A stretch of 64,000 nucleotides of DNA, from the NCBI GenBank assembly GCA_030268105.1, contig BSDZ01000005.1, forward strand, positions 1,240,001-1,304,000, given 5' to 3'. Position 1 is the first letter of the stretch. Every line of letters starts with the position of its first letter. A program made the position numbers and the translations under genes. Source of the stretch: Volvox africanus (lineage: Eukaryota; Chlorophyta; Chlorophyceae; Chlamydomonadales; Volvocaceae). A model generated the notes under the pieces. That model ran no database searches and was not told the DNA's origin. It was given only the letters and a program-made list of their open reading frames with translations. Of this stretch, positions 43,762-57,000 are shown one piece after another.

Positions 43762-46562
43762 CTAGGCATAAATGGGAATGAATTTAGGAATTTTGGATAC
43801 ATTTTAGCTGATGTACGCTTAAAAAACGATTAATTGACTTTCATGAAGCCACGAACATGCATGTTATGAACAAGAATACGAATGAAAACATGATCATCGA
43901 GCCTGCCTTTCCAACATGATAAACGACGCAAAGATAATTTCAAAATTAATTATATTGTTAATGGATGGACTTCTGCAAGTTGCATTGCGTGCAACGGAAG
44001 GCAGCGACATGATACAGAAAAGTGCCTTGTTAATCGCTATTAGCTATTTCGATGTATTAGGGACTGTATCAAATGATTTATCATTTGTGAATTATGGCTA
44101 TCCTATCTAGCAACAATCGCGTTAATGGAGCGGCACACGGCAGTACACTATCAACGTATTTTGGGTCGGAAGGCATTTCATGCATATGCGTGCGTGCACC
44201 TATCTTACTGAGAGATTATTCAGAAAACCTATTCCTATTATTCCATAAGTTTTCATGCTATTTATTGACGTGGTTTGCTTGCATTACCGACTGCTGCTGC
44301 TCGTCCAACCTGTAGTGCTATACGCGAAACTACTTATCTTGCATTTTTTGGAGTATCGGATACTATGTAACGAATACTTTCTGGGATAACTTCAAGCTTC
44401 CTTATGTCTGGTAGTCTATATCTTTACAGTGCCACATGCATACATGGCGCACGCTTCACAAAAAATTGAACACGGAATTGATGAGCGAGCGACGTTGGAT
44501 GAAACATTGAAAATGGCAAAGATTGATTCCTGCAATCGTTAAGTTTATTCACCTATAGATGTATCCATGCGTGAATTTGAAGGGAATCAACCGCCGAATG
44601 AATCGCCGTACATAAATATGTAGGTGTATGCCTGCGTTCGAATGCCTACAAGATTTGTCTATCTGTCTCGTTTGCTCGCTACTTGCTACTTGCTGGAAGT
44701 GCTGCATAAATACAATAAATCAACTGACCGCAACAGAGTCGCCCCAAGCAAGGCGTTGGAAAGCAATCACTTGTAGAAAAAGCGCGAGCCAAAGAACCGG
44801 ACGGACGGACGGGACGAGGCGTCCGCCCGTCCACGACGAGGCAGTCATGGGAGACAGGGTGTGGTGATGAAGATGGACTCTCTGTCTTTATCTGGAGCAT
44901 GAGGACAAGACATGCGTCGGGTTAATGGAAAGTACAATCGTCAATGTATGTATGATGAAGGTAAGACAAGGAGGTAAGCAAAAAGCCATTAGCAAGAGCA
45001 CTCGATGGGTTACATTGTCCGTATAATATGCGTTATCGAACGTGTTCGACCTAGCGTTAGTTTAGGGCGAGTTGGCGCATCCTTACCAATCAAGAAGAAT
45101 GTAGGGAAAAGAAAGCGTAGATGTGGCCTCGTACTTTATCAGCCCTTGTACGTTGTAATTAGAAATTAAAACGGTTTATATATCACAGTCAGAAGCGATG
45201 TGCAGTGCCCGCTGTGATGCTTCGGCTCGGGCAGGTAAGGTAGGTAGGTGACGGGGCAAAAGCAAATGAATGAAATTTCTGGCGGTGAAGGTAAAGCTTG
45301 TCACTTGTTAACTTTATGTGTAGATATAATATGCTTAACTAAAGTAGAACTTGACGATTTGGCCTTTTTGTACCCGACCCCTTTCACGGCAAGGACTGAC
45401 GACTTACTAACGTTACCATGAATCGACACAGTACGGACGTCGCTTCGGCCACCTCGCACTATTCAAGAAGGCAATAACTATTGTGCAAATTATTGGAAGT
45501 TATTCTTTTAAAGTTATTCCAAGATTTCGTGACACTACCAAGCAAGGTTGGCAGCGACGTGCAGTGTATCGCTCGCGGCGCGCATACAGAGCGAGCAAGC
45601 GAGTGAATGAGTAAAAAATGAACATCTACCTGCAATGAACAAATATTGCAAATGTTAAGTAAAATTATGAAAATAAGTAGCGATCGTGAATCGCTGAGCT
45701 CTTAATAAATGTGAGGCTACGGTAAATAACAATCGATTTATAGTCAGGTACGCTTGCATTGGTTGCGTATGTATTATATAATCAGAATGTTCAGAAATAT
45801 CATGTCGCCTTCCCCTAGCTACTGCGATTCGGACCAGAGTAGCATCGATTCCCTAGGAGTCTTAAGATTTAATCAGTTTAATTATGTCGGAGGGAACATA
45901 CAGGTAACACTTAACAATGTTAAATATTATATACAAAGAACGGTGACATGGAAAGGAAACTCCATTACGTAACATATTGTTTGTACCTTTTTAGTACATT
46001 CATCTTTCATCTTTGATGTGGTCGATATATACGAACATCATTTTCACTTCGTAACCCAACAGGATAGGTTACGACATAATGGTATCCGCCGCCTTACAGG
46101 AAAGGCCCTATCGGACGGTAGAAAGATGTCCAGCAGGTTCTTGGACATCTCGGACAGTAGCCGTAGATCCCCCCATACACCTTGGATACTACATAATTCT
46201 TGCTACAGACAGACCTGGTAGGATGCAAGCCTACCTTCATTTAACTTATTAATCAACATCCATCTGGATGTGAGCGGTGTCGTATGCAACGTCCTAAAAT
46301 GGTCTGCTAAGTCCTACCTTGGTAGGCGGAACTTCACAAGAAGTTTGATGACATGCGTCACTGGTAGTTCAGGATATCGACTATTCCATCGTATAAACTA
46401 TCTATCGGTTGATAAATATAAGTCGAAACTATTATTAGGACTACGAATCAACTATCACGAGGATAGTCCGATCCATCGTACGGGATCTTGCAAACGCTAT
46501 TAGAAGTCTTGCGCCCAATCAACCGGTATTTATCACTACCACCAATTATTAAATGATTTATT
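43762..46562. other. upstream region of the minus-strand gene; no exon resolved
   Basis: The missing 5' exon(s) of the - strand gene should lie here. I checked for signal-peptide-like starts and in-phase donors and found none convincing. It contains an R2 repeat at 44060-44435. Reading frames at 45754-46503 (+) show no recognisable domain. Confidence 0.35.
44060..44435 (-). repeat. R2 SINE-like repeat, copy 4 (degenerate, interrupted)
   Basis: The reverse complement matches the R2 ends at 44305-44435 (ATAGACTACCAGACATAAGG) and 44060-44160 (GCGATTGTTGCTAGATAGGA). About 140 bp of unrelated sequence lies between them. Confidence 0.5.
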
Positions 46563-46990
46563 TGTTGTGAAATACGACTACTTGCAGCCGGGAAGTTCCC
46601 ACAGAGGACCATCGCTGTCCCACCTGCGGTCGGACCTCACGCCCTGCGTCCGCGGCTCTTCCTTACGAAGCGAGTGCGGATTTTAGTTTTTATCCTTCTC
46701 ATCTTGTTGTTTAAGACGTCGAAATGTCCTACTCGCAGCTCTTAGCTTTAGCGCATTCGCGCGGTGCTCCAATGGCGGAAGCCACAACTTCTGCATCCAA
46801 TGTATGTTGAACATCGGTCGGAACAATAGTGGAGACCATGCGCGATAGACAGGACAAATGCGAGTACGGCATTGGTACGAATGTCTATTCTCCCTATTAT
46901 ATGGAGTCAGTGCGATATGCTAAGACTTTAGCACTTATGTAACAAACTACGGAGTTGCTTCCTTGTCCAACTGCGTGTCGCATTCTAACA
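46563..46990 (+). repeat. probable Copia-2 5' LTR
   Basis: The right border is set by the primer-binding site at 46991. The left border is set only by the TGTTGT start shared with Copia-1, since no second LTR is in the window for comparison. Confidence 0.45.
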
Positions 46991-47093
46991 GGTTATGAGC
47001 CTCGAGTCAACGCATTAGGCGGCAATTCCTAGTTTAGGTATCTTTCCTCTGTTTCGCTGGTCTAGCGACGCTCTGGTCTAGAGCAAGGAAGAT

Positions 47094-49542
47094 ATGGGTG
47101 CTGAAGACAAGGCTGTTCAATGGGCCCTGGATGGCAAGAACTATTGGACTTGGCAGCGCACTGCCAAGTATCACCTGATCGAGAAGGACCTCTGGGATTC
47201 AAATCAGGATCTACCAGCTGCAACTCCTGCATTATCATTGAAGGCCAAGTGCAGGCTTATAAAGATAACAGATCAGAGATATCACAAGCTGATTGACCAG
47301 GCAGCTACGGCGGCTGACGCTTGGACAGAAATCAGGAACACCTTTATTAAAATATCGGCTCTTACTTCCTTGGTAATACACGAGGAACTGCGTGAGCTAA
47401 AGCAGACAAGCGGGAAGAGCATCGAGGAGTACTACGATGCGGTCGACGAATTGCAGGAGAAAGCTAAGTCCATCAATTGCGTCATCACTGAAGATCATCT
47501 TTTAAGTTCCTTCGTCAAGGGTCTTCTACCACAGTTCAACGTGACGGTAGAAGCATACCTCGCTGGTAAGAAGTCCGACGAGGTAAACATCAAGAGTCTA
47601 AAGGAGTCTCTACAGGCTGCCGAGTTACGACTCAACCAAAACCAGGAAGCTCCTCGTGTAGCCGCCCTAGCTACTGGGTACAGTGGTGGAGGCGGCGGTG
47701 GCCGCGGCCGGTTTGGCAGCGACAGTCGGCGACATAACAGTGATTTCTGTGACAACGCCAACGGTGGTGAATCCGGAAGCGCGGGGGGATCTCGACAATG
47801 CACCAACCCTCACGCTGACTACCGCTGTCGCAAGTGCAATGTACTAGGACACATCAAACGCGACTGCCCGCTGCTGAAACACCCATCCCGGGAGGGCGCT
47901 AGAGGTGAGGGTGGTGGCGGCAAGGACAACGGCGGCAGAAAGCAACAGCGCAATGATGATTGTCGCAGTCGTCAGTATGCGTTCGTGACGAGGGCAGCCA
48001 CGGATACGGCTGCCAGAGCACCCATTGTGGCGGAGGTTCGCTCTGCTGTACTATCAGTCAACCACACGTACCATTGGAAGCTGGACTCCGCGTGTCAGAC
48101 TCACATCACCGACACACTTGATGACCTCGTGAACTACCGGTCAGTGTCGAATGGGCCAATCATAGAAGGGATTGCGGGTGCGGAGTGCCGGGTCCTGGGG
48201 TACGGAGATGTTGAGCTGAAGATGGATGATGGGGTCATGGTCACACTCAAGGATGTTGCTCATGTCCCGGTGGCTGGACACCGGCTGATCTCGTTAGGCA
48301 AGATGGTTCAAGCAGGCTGGAACTTCTTAGCAAAGGAGGGGCACCTTCTTCCACCCAAACGGAGGGTGGTGCGAGAAGCAAGGTGGTATAGCCCTAGGAT
48401 TTGCTTCATGAAACAGGACCCGCCTCTGGAAGCGATCATGATAGACCGCATGTGGTTCTTAAAAGCCCACCTAGGGTACGACAACCTAGGAAAAGCAACA
48501 AAAAATGGTAGACGGGATGTCAGTAAACGTCGACCAGATTCGAGAGTATGCGCAGAAAAAGGGGAAGTGTGACGTGTGCGTTGAAACCAAGGCAACTCGT
48601 GCGTCCTACCCAGAGTTTAATGACAGACCTAGGGGTGTAATGGACAGAGTACACACGGATGTAGTCGAAATGCCTGTGCAGTCCCTTGGAGGTGCTAGGT
48701 ACGTTCTCACTATCCTAGATGAAGCATCGAACTTTGGGGTGGTGCGTTGTGTGGCAAAGAAGAATATGGTCGCGTCGACCATGAAGGAAGTTCTCCTGTA
48801 CATGGAGAAACAGTCGTGATGCGAGCTGCGGTCTGTACACAGTGACCGTGGTGGTGAGTACCTGAATCGTGAAATGGAAGCGTTCTTTGCAGAGCATGGT
48901 ATCAAACATGATAAATCCGCACCCAGCACGCCCGAGCAGAACGGCAAAGCCGAAAGGCTCAATCGCACATTATTAGACCGGGTCCGAGCCATGTTGCGGG
49001 ATTCAGGGTTGAAGCATGACATGTGGGCTGAAGCGATCCATACAGCATGTGCAATTCACAACTGTTCCCCAAGTCAAGGTCTTACCGTAACACCCTTTGA
49101 GGCGTTCCTGGGTGTGCGGCCTGACGTGTCTGGTTTTCGAGTGTTTGGCTGCACTGCATGGGTTTATCAGGACCAGCAGCCGTGCAACAAGCTGGATCCT
49201 ACAGCCGTCAAGGGAGTGTTCGTAGGATACAAACGTGGCAGCAAAGCGTATAGTGTTTTGGTCGGGGACAAGGTCCTGGCGAGCTCTAACGTAGCTTTTG
49301 ATGAGAAACGCAAGCTGTTGGAGGAAGACAGCCGTCTAAGTGACAGTTGCAGCAGTGATGGAACAGAGTCGGCTGATGAAATTCCCATGGTAGAATTCTC
49401 GGCGGAAAATGATCAGCTCCAAGTTATGCAAGTGGCTGCTCAGGAGCAGAGTGAAGAGCCGGGTGAAGAGAGCCAAGACGGTGATGAGATGCAGGTAGAT
49501 GTCCGTGATCAAAACGTCGGCGCAGCTGGAGGGGGTGATGAG
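47094..49542 (+). pseudogene. Copia-2 gag-protease-integrase, broken
   Basis: It starts with ATG at 47094 and reads UBN2-type Gag, a Gly-rich segment, a zinc knuckle (CRKCNVLGHIKRDC) and a protease-like motif where Copia normally has DSG but this copy has LDSACQTHITD. A GAG-pre segment is followed by a frame change at the A6 tract 48501-48506. The integrase zinc-binding end and core continue in another frame (CDVCVETKATR, HTDVVE, SDRGGEY, TPEQNGKAERLNR). A TGA at 48817-48819 interrupts the core. The frame runs to the acidic post-integrase linker, where the Gypsy insertion begins. RT and RNase H are absent here. The two lesions make this copy non-functional. Confidence 0.88.
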
Positions 49543-50376
49543 TGTTGTACCTCTCCTTCGTGTTTGCTCATAAGTATCTGCGTGTCTGAAGGCTTTCGAC
49601 ACCGATGCGCGAGCACTTGCAAGTACAGCAAGACAAGCGCGAGCAAACAGAGACAGCGGAAGACTTCAAGACAAGAAGAGATATAACTTACAGTCTTACA
49701 GATCGAAGCGGTGCAATGGACGTAATCGCCGTCAGCGCCGGAAGCAAGCAATCATCACACGGCGGTGAATAGTGAAGTTTAGGCTTAGCTCGGGCTAAGT
49801 AGAGTAGCGTATAGCAATAGTAATGTAGAACACACGAGTGTTCTCTGGTATCGAATGTCTTATCTTGCTTAGCCGTCCTCGCATCTGTTATACTCGTAGC
49901 ATCGCGATGCCGTACAATTCACACTAGGAGGCCGATCCTAAGTGTGACAACCCTACTGCGTATAGGCGATGTCCATGTATAACAACGTATAAGCCTTTCC
50001 GGCATTTGCATGATGCAAGGGTCCGAATAAGGATATTCGGTTGCAAGGCATGCATCGTGACGAGTGCGGCGCTCTCAATGTGTGCTGTAATGAAGTAATA
50101 TTATATCAAATAATATTACTTATCGTTTCGTAGCACGAGCATAGTGCACACTTCAATGATTCGGTATTTCATGCATGCTAGGCGGATTTGCCATGATGCG
50201 ATGTCGTGATGGATAATGATAACATGCCAAATGCATATATAAATGTATGCGAATACATCTATATCATGCAGGTTCATTCATATGCAATAGTCATTCATGC
50301 GTTCATCAAGATAACACTTCACCTTGTAGGGTCGCATCGACCTACGAATCGGCGGGAAATGAACCGTAGCACAACA
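49543..50376 (-). repeat. Gypsy F LTR (B family)
   Basis: 834 bp, roughly 90-95% identical by eye to the B LTRs, TGTTGT...ACAACA. Confidence 0.9.
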
Positions 50377-50523
50377 ATTATCCCCCCTCCCGTATGCAGC
50401 GTCCTCGCTGCTTCATACAGCATTGACTGCAAGGGTCATTGGGCTTGCGTGGCACATTTGCGGGCTTCTTCGAGCAGGGGCTTCATGTCCTGCGAGAAGT
50501 TGCGTGCCGGTTCCCATGAGTTG
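49543..50523 (-). mobile_element. Gypsy B-family remnant F (LTR plus 3' end of pol)
   Basis: A full-length B-type LTR (49543-50376) is followed by the polypurine tract and 147 bp encoding the chromodomain end (SWEPARNF...). It is then broken at about 50523, where inverted B-family sequence begins. The left boundary is sharp against Copia-2. Confidence 0.85.
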
Positions 50524-51136
50524 TTGAAGTGCGCATTATGCTCGTGCTATGAAACGATAAGTAATATTATCTGATATAATATTACTTCATTACAGCACAC
50601 GTTGAGAGCGCCGCACTCGTCGCGATGCATGCCTTGCAACCGAATATCGTTATTCGGACCCTTGCATCATGCGAATGCCGGAAAGGCTTATACATTGTTA
50701 TACATGGACATCGCCTATACGCAGTAGGGTTGTCACACTTAGGATCGGCCTCCTAGTGTGAATCGTACGGCATCGTGATGCTATGAGTATAACAGATGCG
50801 AGGACGGCTAAGCAAGATAAGATATTCGACACCGGAGAACACTCGTGTGTTCTACATTATCGTTGCTATACGCTACTCTACTTAGCCCGAGCTAAGCCTG
50901 AACTTCGCTATCACCGCCGCGTGATGATTGCTTGCTTCCAGCGCTGACGGTGATTACGTCCATTGCACCGCTTCTATCTGTAAGATCATAAGTTATATCT
51001 CTTCCTGTCTTGAAGTCTTCCGCTGTCTCTGTTTGCTCGCGCTTGTCTTGCTGTACTTGCAAGTACTCGCGCATCGGTGTCAAAAGCCTTCAGACGTGCA
51101 GATACTTATGAGCAAACACGAAGGAGAGGTACAACA
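50524..51136 (+). repeat. Gypsy D 5' LTR, truncated
   Basis: The reverse complement of the first three-quarters of the B LTR. It ends GGTACAACA and lacks about 210 bp at its outer end, exactly where the junction with F occurs. Confidence 0.9.
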
Positions 51137-51503
51137 AATTGGTATCGAGACAGGTTCGCTGCCTAACTGTCTCTCTTTGTCTAATCGGAAGTAGGCTCTT
51201 TCTATGGCGAGTTCCAGCGACGAACCACGAGGACCGCTAGATACTTTTGCCGAAGACCTAGGCCGCGCCGTTTTGGACGCCGCCGCTTCCGGTTTGTAAT
51301 TGTTTAATTGATTTTACTTAGATTGCTGCACTTGTTGTGTAAGTGTACGCTCTGAGTCGCAGGTAATCTCAGTGCACCGGCATTGCTTGCCGCGGCGACT
51401 GAGACCGGCTTTTGTCCGGACCATTTGGTGACTCTCATTGCCCAAACTACGGAGATCAGGACTCAGCTGGGCAAGTACCCCGCATTCAGCAGTTAACACC
51501 AAT

Positions 51504-52559
51504 ATGGACAACACTGCTGGACCAAGGGTTCTGCCATTACCTCAAGCTTGAGGGCATGATGACATCCCTGAGGTGATGAGATTGTCAATTCCCGTTCCTA
51601 GGCTCAATATTTTGCTAACTGAAAAGACAGCAGGACATAGCATAGCAGATGCAACTCGTGCGTAAGTGTGTGACGCTAAAAAGTATCTCCAGGCTGTTCA
51701 TGGTGGCGATAATGATGGTATCAGGTGTCTCTTCGTTGGTAACACCCTCGAGGGCTCAGCGAAGGACTGGTATCGTGAATGGACCACCGCCCGGGGTGAC
51801 TATACTTTTGACGAGATGATCGCCGCTTTGCTCGCACGGTTCGCTACTGAGGTTCAAGCACGTGATGTGGAGGCTCGTAAGGTTTTGGCAGCCGGTAGCT
51901 ACCACATGCGTCGGGGTGAAAATGTACCTGTGTACCAGTCACGCTTCGAAGCACTAGTGACCCCCATTGCTGATCTCACCGAAACCGAACGTGTCTTTTG
52001 GTTTAAGCGAGGCCTGACGAAACTTTTGGCTAAATGGTGCGCTACTGACTTGGCTGGGGTGCCGATCAAGTCGTATGATGCCTTGGTCACTTTTGCTAAG
52101 GGTACGGAGATACGACTCCTTGCCGGTGAGGAAGAAGTCAAGTCTGTCCCTCGTGCAAATGCCGTGCAAGTGCAGGATCTGCTTGGGGAAGCTGTAGCTC
52201 TCGACCAGGAACTCGGAGCGACCCGCCCCACGCCTACTGCCACAACGCGATGCAGCAACCGGCAACACCAGGCGCGTGGGGGCGCTAGCTCGGGTGTCCG
52301 CGGGTCAGGAGGAGCAGGTCCGAGCTCGGACCCGGCTAAGAGCAGGAAGCGTGGTGGTGCGCCGTCGTCGGCAGCCGCACAGCGCTCTGACCCCAATGCG
52401 AAGCGGACTCGCACGGATGACTCGTTTATGCCACAATGGAATTGCAATCATTCCGAGTTCGAACGTCGGAAAGCGGCCAATGTTTGTCTACGGTGCGCGG
52501 AGAGTCATCCTACGAAGGATTGCCCGTTACTGCCGCCGTTTGTACCTCAGCCAAAATAG
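51504..52559 (+). pseudogene. Gypsy D gag
   Basis: Homologous to Gypsy B Gag from its MDNTAGPRVLPLPQ segment onward, including the capsid-like region and the CLRCAESHPTKDC zinc knuckle. Stops at 51549-51551 (TGA) and 51663-51665 (TAA) disable it. The leader is shorter than in B because about 300 bp are deleted. The frame ends in TAG at 52557-52559 followed by G, the conserved Gag/Pol boundary. Confidence 0.88.
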
Positions 52560-53599
52560 GGGCTTGCCCGGGTTCCTGTGGAGGGGGCACCACCCGGGAT
52601 TTCTGAACTCACACGTGGTCGGTGGTCATCCTTACAGCCAGCCGTGAAGGCATTGTTGCCTTGCGTACTTGGACACATCGAGCGAGTCATTGCGTGACAC
52701 ATCACGCTTGACGGACGCACGGGACTTCTCTGCTTCGATCCGTTGTGTAATTTGTTTACACCTCGCCGTCCCCTGTCGTCTATTGATCTGTCTAACCACG
52801 TGGTTTTGTTCATCCCCTCGTCTCTGTGTGAGATGTTGGAACAGTTGGCCGTTTATAGGAGATGTAGGCGTCAATATCCAGGCACCACCGCATGTGTATT
52901 ACTCCCCGCTTTCTGTCGGCGCAAGGCAGAGGCATCGTTAAGGGGTATGCGGCATGTCCACCGGTTCGAGCCGGGCACCGTTTTGTTTTGGATAATGGTG
53001 TGGATCGGGAGGGTATGCTGGCTCCGTGGCCAGGCACATCCTACTCAGTTGACGTTTGGATAATGGTGTGGATCGGGAGGGTATGCTGGCTCCGTGGCCA
53101 GGCACATCCTACTCGGTTGACGTTTGGTACGAAGCTCCTGATGAGGGTGCCGTAGGTTACGGACCCGCCCTAAGTGCACTAACGTTATCTGCTGGGCAGT
53201 CGCTCGTAGATAACCGTGTCCCAGTGGTTCAGATCGGTTTGAATGGCTGTACTCTGAAGGCACTTGTTGACACCGGTGCCAGCGATGACTTCATCTCTGT
53301 CGCAGAGGTGAATGCGCTGGGGTTGACCCCAGAGTCGTCTGATTGTCCACAGGTTACCCTTGCTGACGGGGGTAAGCATCCCATCGTGGGCAGGATTACC
53401 CTTAGCCTATCGATAGGCCCTTTGCGCGTTGTGACCCGGCCGTACGTGCTGCAGGGCTTAGCAGAGACTGCACCGTACATAATGGGGTCTTCGACATTAC
53501 GGCAGTACAGCGCGTGCATCGACATGGAGACCGCAACCCTGCATATGTGCAAGGGTACTCTGTCGATTAAGGTACCTTTCCTGTCGTTCGAACATGTCA
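52560..53599 (+). pseudogene. Gypsy D pol, 5' portion (methyltransferase-like region, protease)
   Basis: It continues in frame after the UAG, with the same early TGA as copy B (near 52695), then the degenerate methyltransferase-like region ([12 protein letters not shown]). A 68-bp tandem duplication (52990-53057 and 53058-53125) shifts the frame. The protease ([13 protein letters not shown]) follows and is cut at 53599 by element C. Confidence 0.85.
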
Positions 53600-53604
53600 C
53601 ACCA

Positions 53605-54027
53605 TGTTGTATATGGTACCCACGAAGGGTGGTATCAAAAGATACCGGTTGTTGTGCCAGAGCCCGATTAAGTAGAGCCGCCGACTAGGTCGTACTTGAG
53701 AGACCATAAGGCCTCGAACCGGGCGTGACCTTCAGAAGTCACCACTACAAACGGAGATTCAGTGAACCAGGAACCAGATGTTCCACCATTTACCATTCAG
53801 GCGGTAAATGGCCCATTCCATACAGGTTATGGAGTAACCGACAGGTTCGGATGTTTCAGGAAGTCGGTTAGTATTGGTCGTCGACAGCCGAGACCAAATC
53901 CACAAATCGAATGCCAGATGGAAACATGAAACAGTTAATATGATAATTAAATATATTATATTATAAAATAATAAACAGATAATTATTATATCTTAATGAA
54001 TTACCGAAATGCATTAAGGATACAACA
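53605..54027 (-). repeat. Gypsy C 3' LTR
   Basis: 423 bp, TGTTGTATATGG...GATACAACA. A polypurine tract (TTCCCCCTC on the + strand) lies just inside. Confidence 0.95.
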
Positions 54028-54096
54028 ATTGTTCCCCCTCTAGATGCAGCGTCCCGATGCATGAAACGAGAGCAGACAGGTTGAGGTAGGACAGCG

Positions 54097-57000
54097 TCAG
54101 AGAGGTCCGTCCTTAGACTGTGCCCGCAGCCTAGCTTCATCAAGCAGGGGTTTCATGTCAGGGGTGAAGTTACGTGCCGGTTCCCAGCTATTGTGCTCAG
54201 ACGAATACCCAGACCACTTAACCAGGTACTCATGTACGTTACGCTTACGCCTGCCTTTGCCAACACGTCGTGCACGGTAATCCAGGATACGTTCGACAGC
54301 ATACAGGGTCTGCTTACCCGATAACCAGGTAGAGGGATTAGCTTCCGTAACAGGAGGGATGCTATCGTTAGCCTCAGGCAGAGTACCCCGATATGGACGT
54401 ACGAGAGATACATGAAATGTGGGATGAATGCGTAGGTCAGATGGGAGTTGTAACTCTACAGCCACCGACCCTACCATGCGTACGACAGGATAAGGCCCCA
54501 CAAAGCGCGGTAATAACTTGCGAGACCCATCAGCCAGGGAACGAAGGTTCTTCGTGCTCAACATAACCAGCTGGCCCTTGGTGAACGTGACGTCCTTTTT
54601 GGACTTGTTATAATAGTCCATAGCCCGTTGCTGTGCAGCTTCCAGGCAAGCTTTAGCGTCAGTTAGTCGGGACACGAAAGACTTAGCAAACGTTTTTGCA
54701 GCTGGAACATTTACGTCCAACTCCCGCCAAACAGGCAAAGCAGGGTTAAAACCGTAATTCAGGAAAAACGGACTATTACCAACGGACCGGTTAGTAGCGT
54801 TATTAATGGCAAACTCAGCAGCGGCTAGGTAGGTATCCCATGCAGTAGGGGTGCGTCCTGCAAAGTTACGGAGCATATCACCCAGGACACGGTTAACACG
54901 CTCTGTTTGCCCATCAGATTGGGGGTGGTAGGCGGTGGACAGGTTCACCCGCATTCCTACCAGAGTCCCCAGGGCGCCCCAAAACTTACTTGCAAATTGA
55001 GTGCCGCGGTCAGATACCACGGACTTGGGGACCCCATGCAAACGTACCACATTGTCGAAAAATAGACGGGCCGTTTGCTCAGCTGTGCAGGATGATGTCG
55101 TGGGGGCCAGGTGGACCATCTTGGTGAAACGGTCGACCAGGACCAGCACGGCATCGTATCCTCCCTCAGTTTTGGGCAGCGCAACAATAAAGTCCATAGA
55201 GACGCTTTCCCACGGAGCGTCAGGAATAGGAAGAGGTTGGAGATGCCCATGTGCTTTACCAGACTGGGCCTTATTGCGCTGGCACAGGTCGCAACAGAGG
55301 ACATAATTTTCGGTGTCCTTAGCCATGCGGGGCCACCAGAATTGACGCCGCAAAAGCTCTAGTAACCGCGTGCAGCCCGGATGCCCAGCAAGAGGGCCGT
55401 CATGAAAACGTGAGAGAAGTTCACGACGTAATGAATCGTCGTTAGGTACGACAATCTGACGGTGGGATCCTTCCGATCGGATCCATAAGCCATGCTCCTG
55501 TACCAAGTGCCCCGTGTTGTTGTGAATTGTGAACCACGGGTCGGCTGCATAAGCCTGTTTCAAGCGCTTGGTAAAATCGGAGGGCACGAAGTTAGGTTTT
55601 GCCTGAGACCTACTCCGTGTGCTTACCGCCAGAATGGCTGCATGCAGTGAGGGGTGCCTACTGAGAGCATCAGCTATGTTAAGTGAGCCGCTCAGGTACT
55701 CCCAATCAAAGTTAAACCGTGCCAGGTATTCCATCCAGCGGGCCTGGCGTGGGTTAAGGGAGGGCACACCTTGCAGAAACGTAAGGGGTTTGTGATCAGT
55801 CTTGAGGGCAAAAGGCCGGCCCTCAAGGTAACATCGCCATTCCTTCAAGGCATGTAGGACCGCCAGAAATTCCTGTTCCCCAGTGGTATAACGGGTTTCA
55901 GCCCCCGAAAACTTCTTACTCGTGTATGCAATGGGGCGTCCCTGCTGCAACAGAACTGCCCCCGTCCCATGTATAGATGCATCAGTTATGACCTCTACAC
56001 GGAACGGCAATGAGTAGTCAGGGAAGTGCAGGATAATATCATCAGAGATAGCACGCTTCAAAGCATCAAAAGCTTCTTGGCATGCGGGGGTCCAGGCCTC
56101 AGGTGAAGAGAAGGCTCCCTTACGTGTGAGGTTTGTTAGCGGTGCAGCAATGACTGAGTAGCGCTCTATGAACTTACGAAAGTAGTTGGTCAGGCCCAAA
56201 AACTTACGCAGTTCCTGAAGGTTGGAGGGCACTGGCCAATCCCGAACAACAGCAGTTTTCCGGGGGTCCATCTGTATGCCACCCTGAGACACTATATGCC
56301 CCAGATACTCCACCTGTGGTTGTGCCCAGTGGCACTTAGAACGCTTAGCATACAGCTGCTCACGCCACAGAACCTCAAAGACCAGGCGGAGGTGTTGTAT
56401 GTGCTCCTCACGGGTCTTTGAAAACACCAGGATATCGTCCAGATAACAGATGACGAATTTGTCGATGTATGGCCTGAAGATGCGGTCCATGACGGCTTGG
56501 AACGTTGCAGGGGCGTTCGTCAGTCCGAAACTAAGGACGGTATATTCAAAATGGCCAAACGGCGTACGGAAAGCCGTTTTAGGGATGTCAGATTCTGCTA
56601 TACGAATCTGATTATACCCCTGCTGGAGGTCAATAGAGCTAAAGAATGCAGAATCTTTTAGCTTATCCAGCAGATCATCGACGCGTGGGAGGGGGTAACG
56701 GTTCTTAACTGTTGCGGCATTTAACCCCCTATAGTCAATGCACATTCTCAGAGTCCCATCCTTCTTTCCCACAAACAGAATAGGGGCGGAGTATGGGGAT
56801 GTGCTTGGCCGTATCATACCTTTTTTCAGCAGCTCAGTAACCTGTCGTTTGACCTCGTCCAGCTCCAAGGGGCTTAGCCGATACATGGGGCGGGAAACGG
56901 GTACTGCACCAGGCACCAAAGGTATGGTGTGATCCACAGGCCGCATTGGAGGCTTACCAGGGACCTCCTGGAATATATCTGCATATTCCTGTAACAGGGC

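Larger units (their letters stand above)
46563..49542 (+). mobile_element. degenerate Ty1/Copia element (Copia-2), interrupted at 49542
   Basis: A probable 5' LTR (46563-46990, TGTTGT...CTAACA) is followed at once by GGTTATGAGCCTCG, the same initiator-tRNA anticodon-arm primer site as Copia-1. Gag, protease and integrase follow. The element is cut at 49543 by a B-family Gypsy LTR, before the RT domain; the remaining part must be beyond the window. Only one LTR is visible, so its start is tentative. Confidence 0.78.

Noticed and set aside
44679..44900. A first exon of the - strand gene (MLQIKTESPSSS...)
   Set aside because: No signal peptide and no in-phase donor linking to 43761; the sequence is dominated by GGAC/CCGT repeats.
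45754..46503. Short + strand frames upstream of Copia-2
   Set aside because: They are short, in different frames, without recognisable domains or splice-site support.
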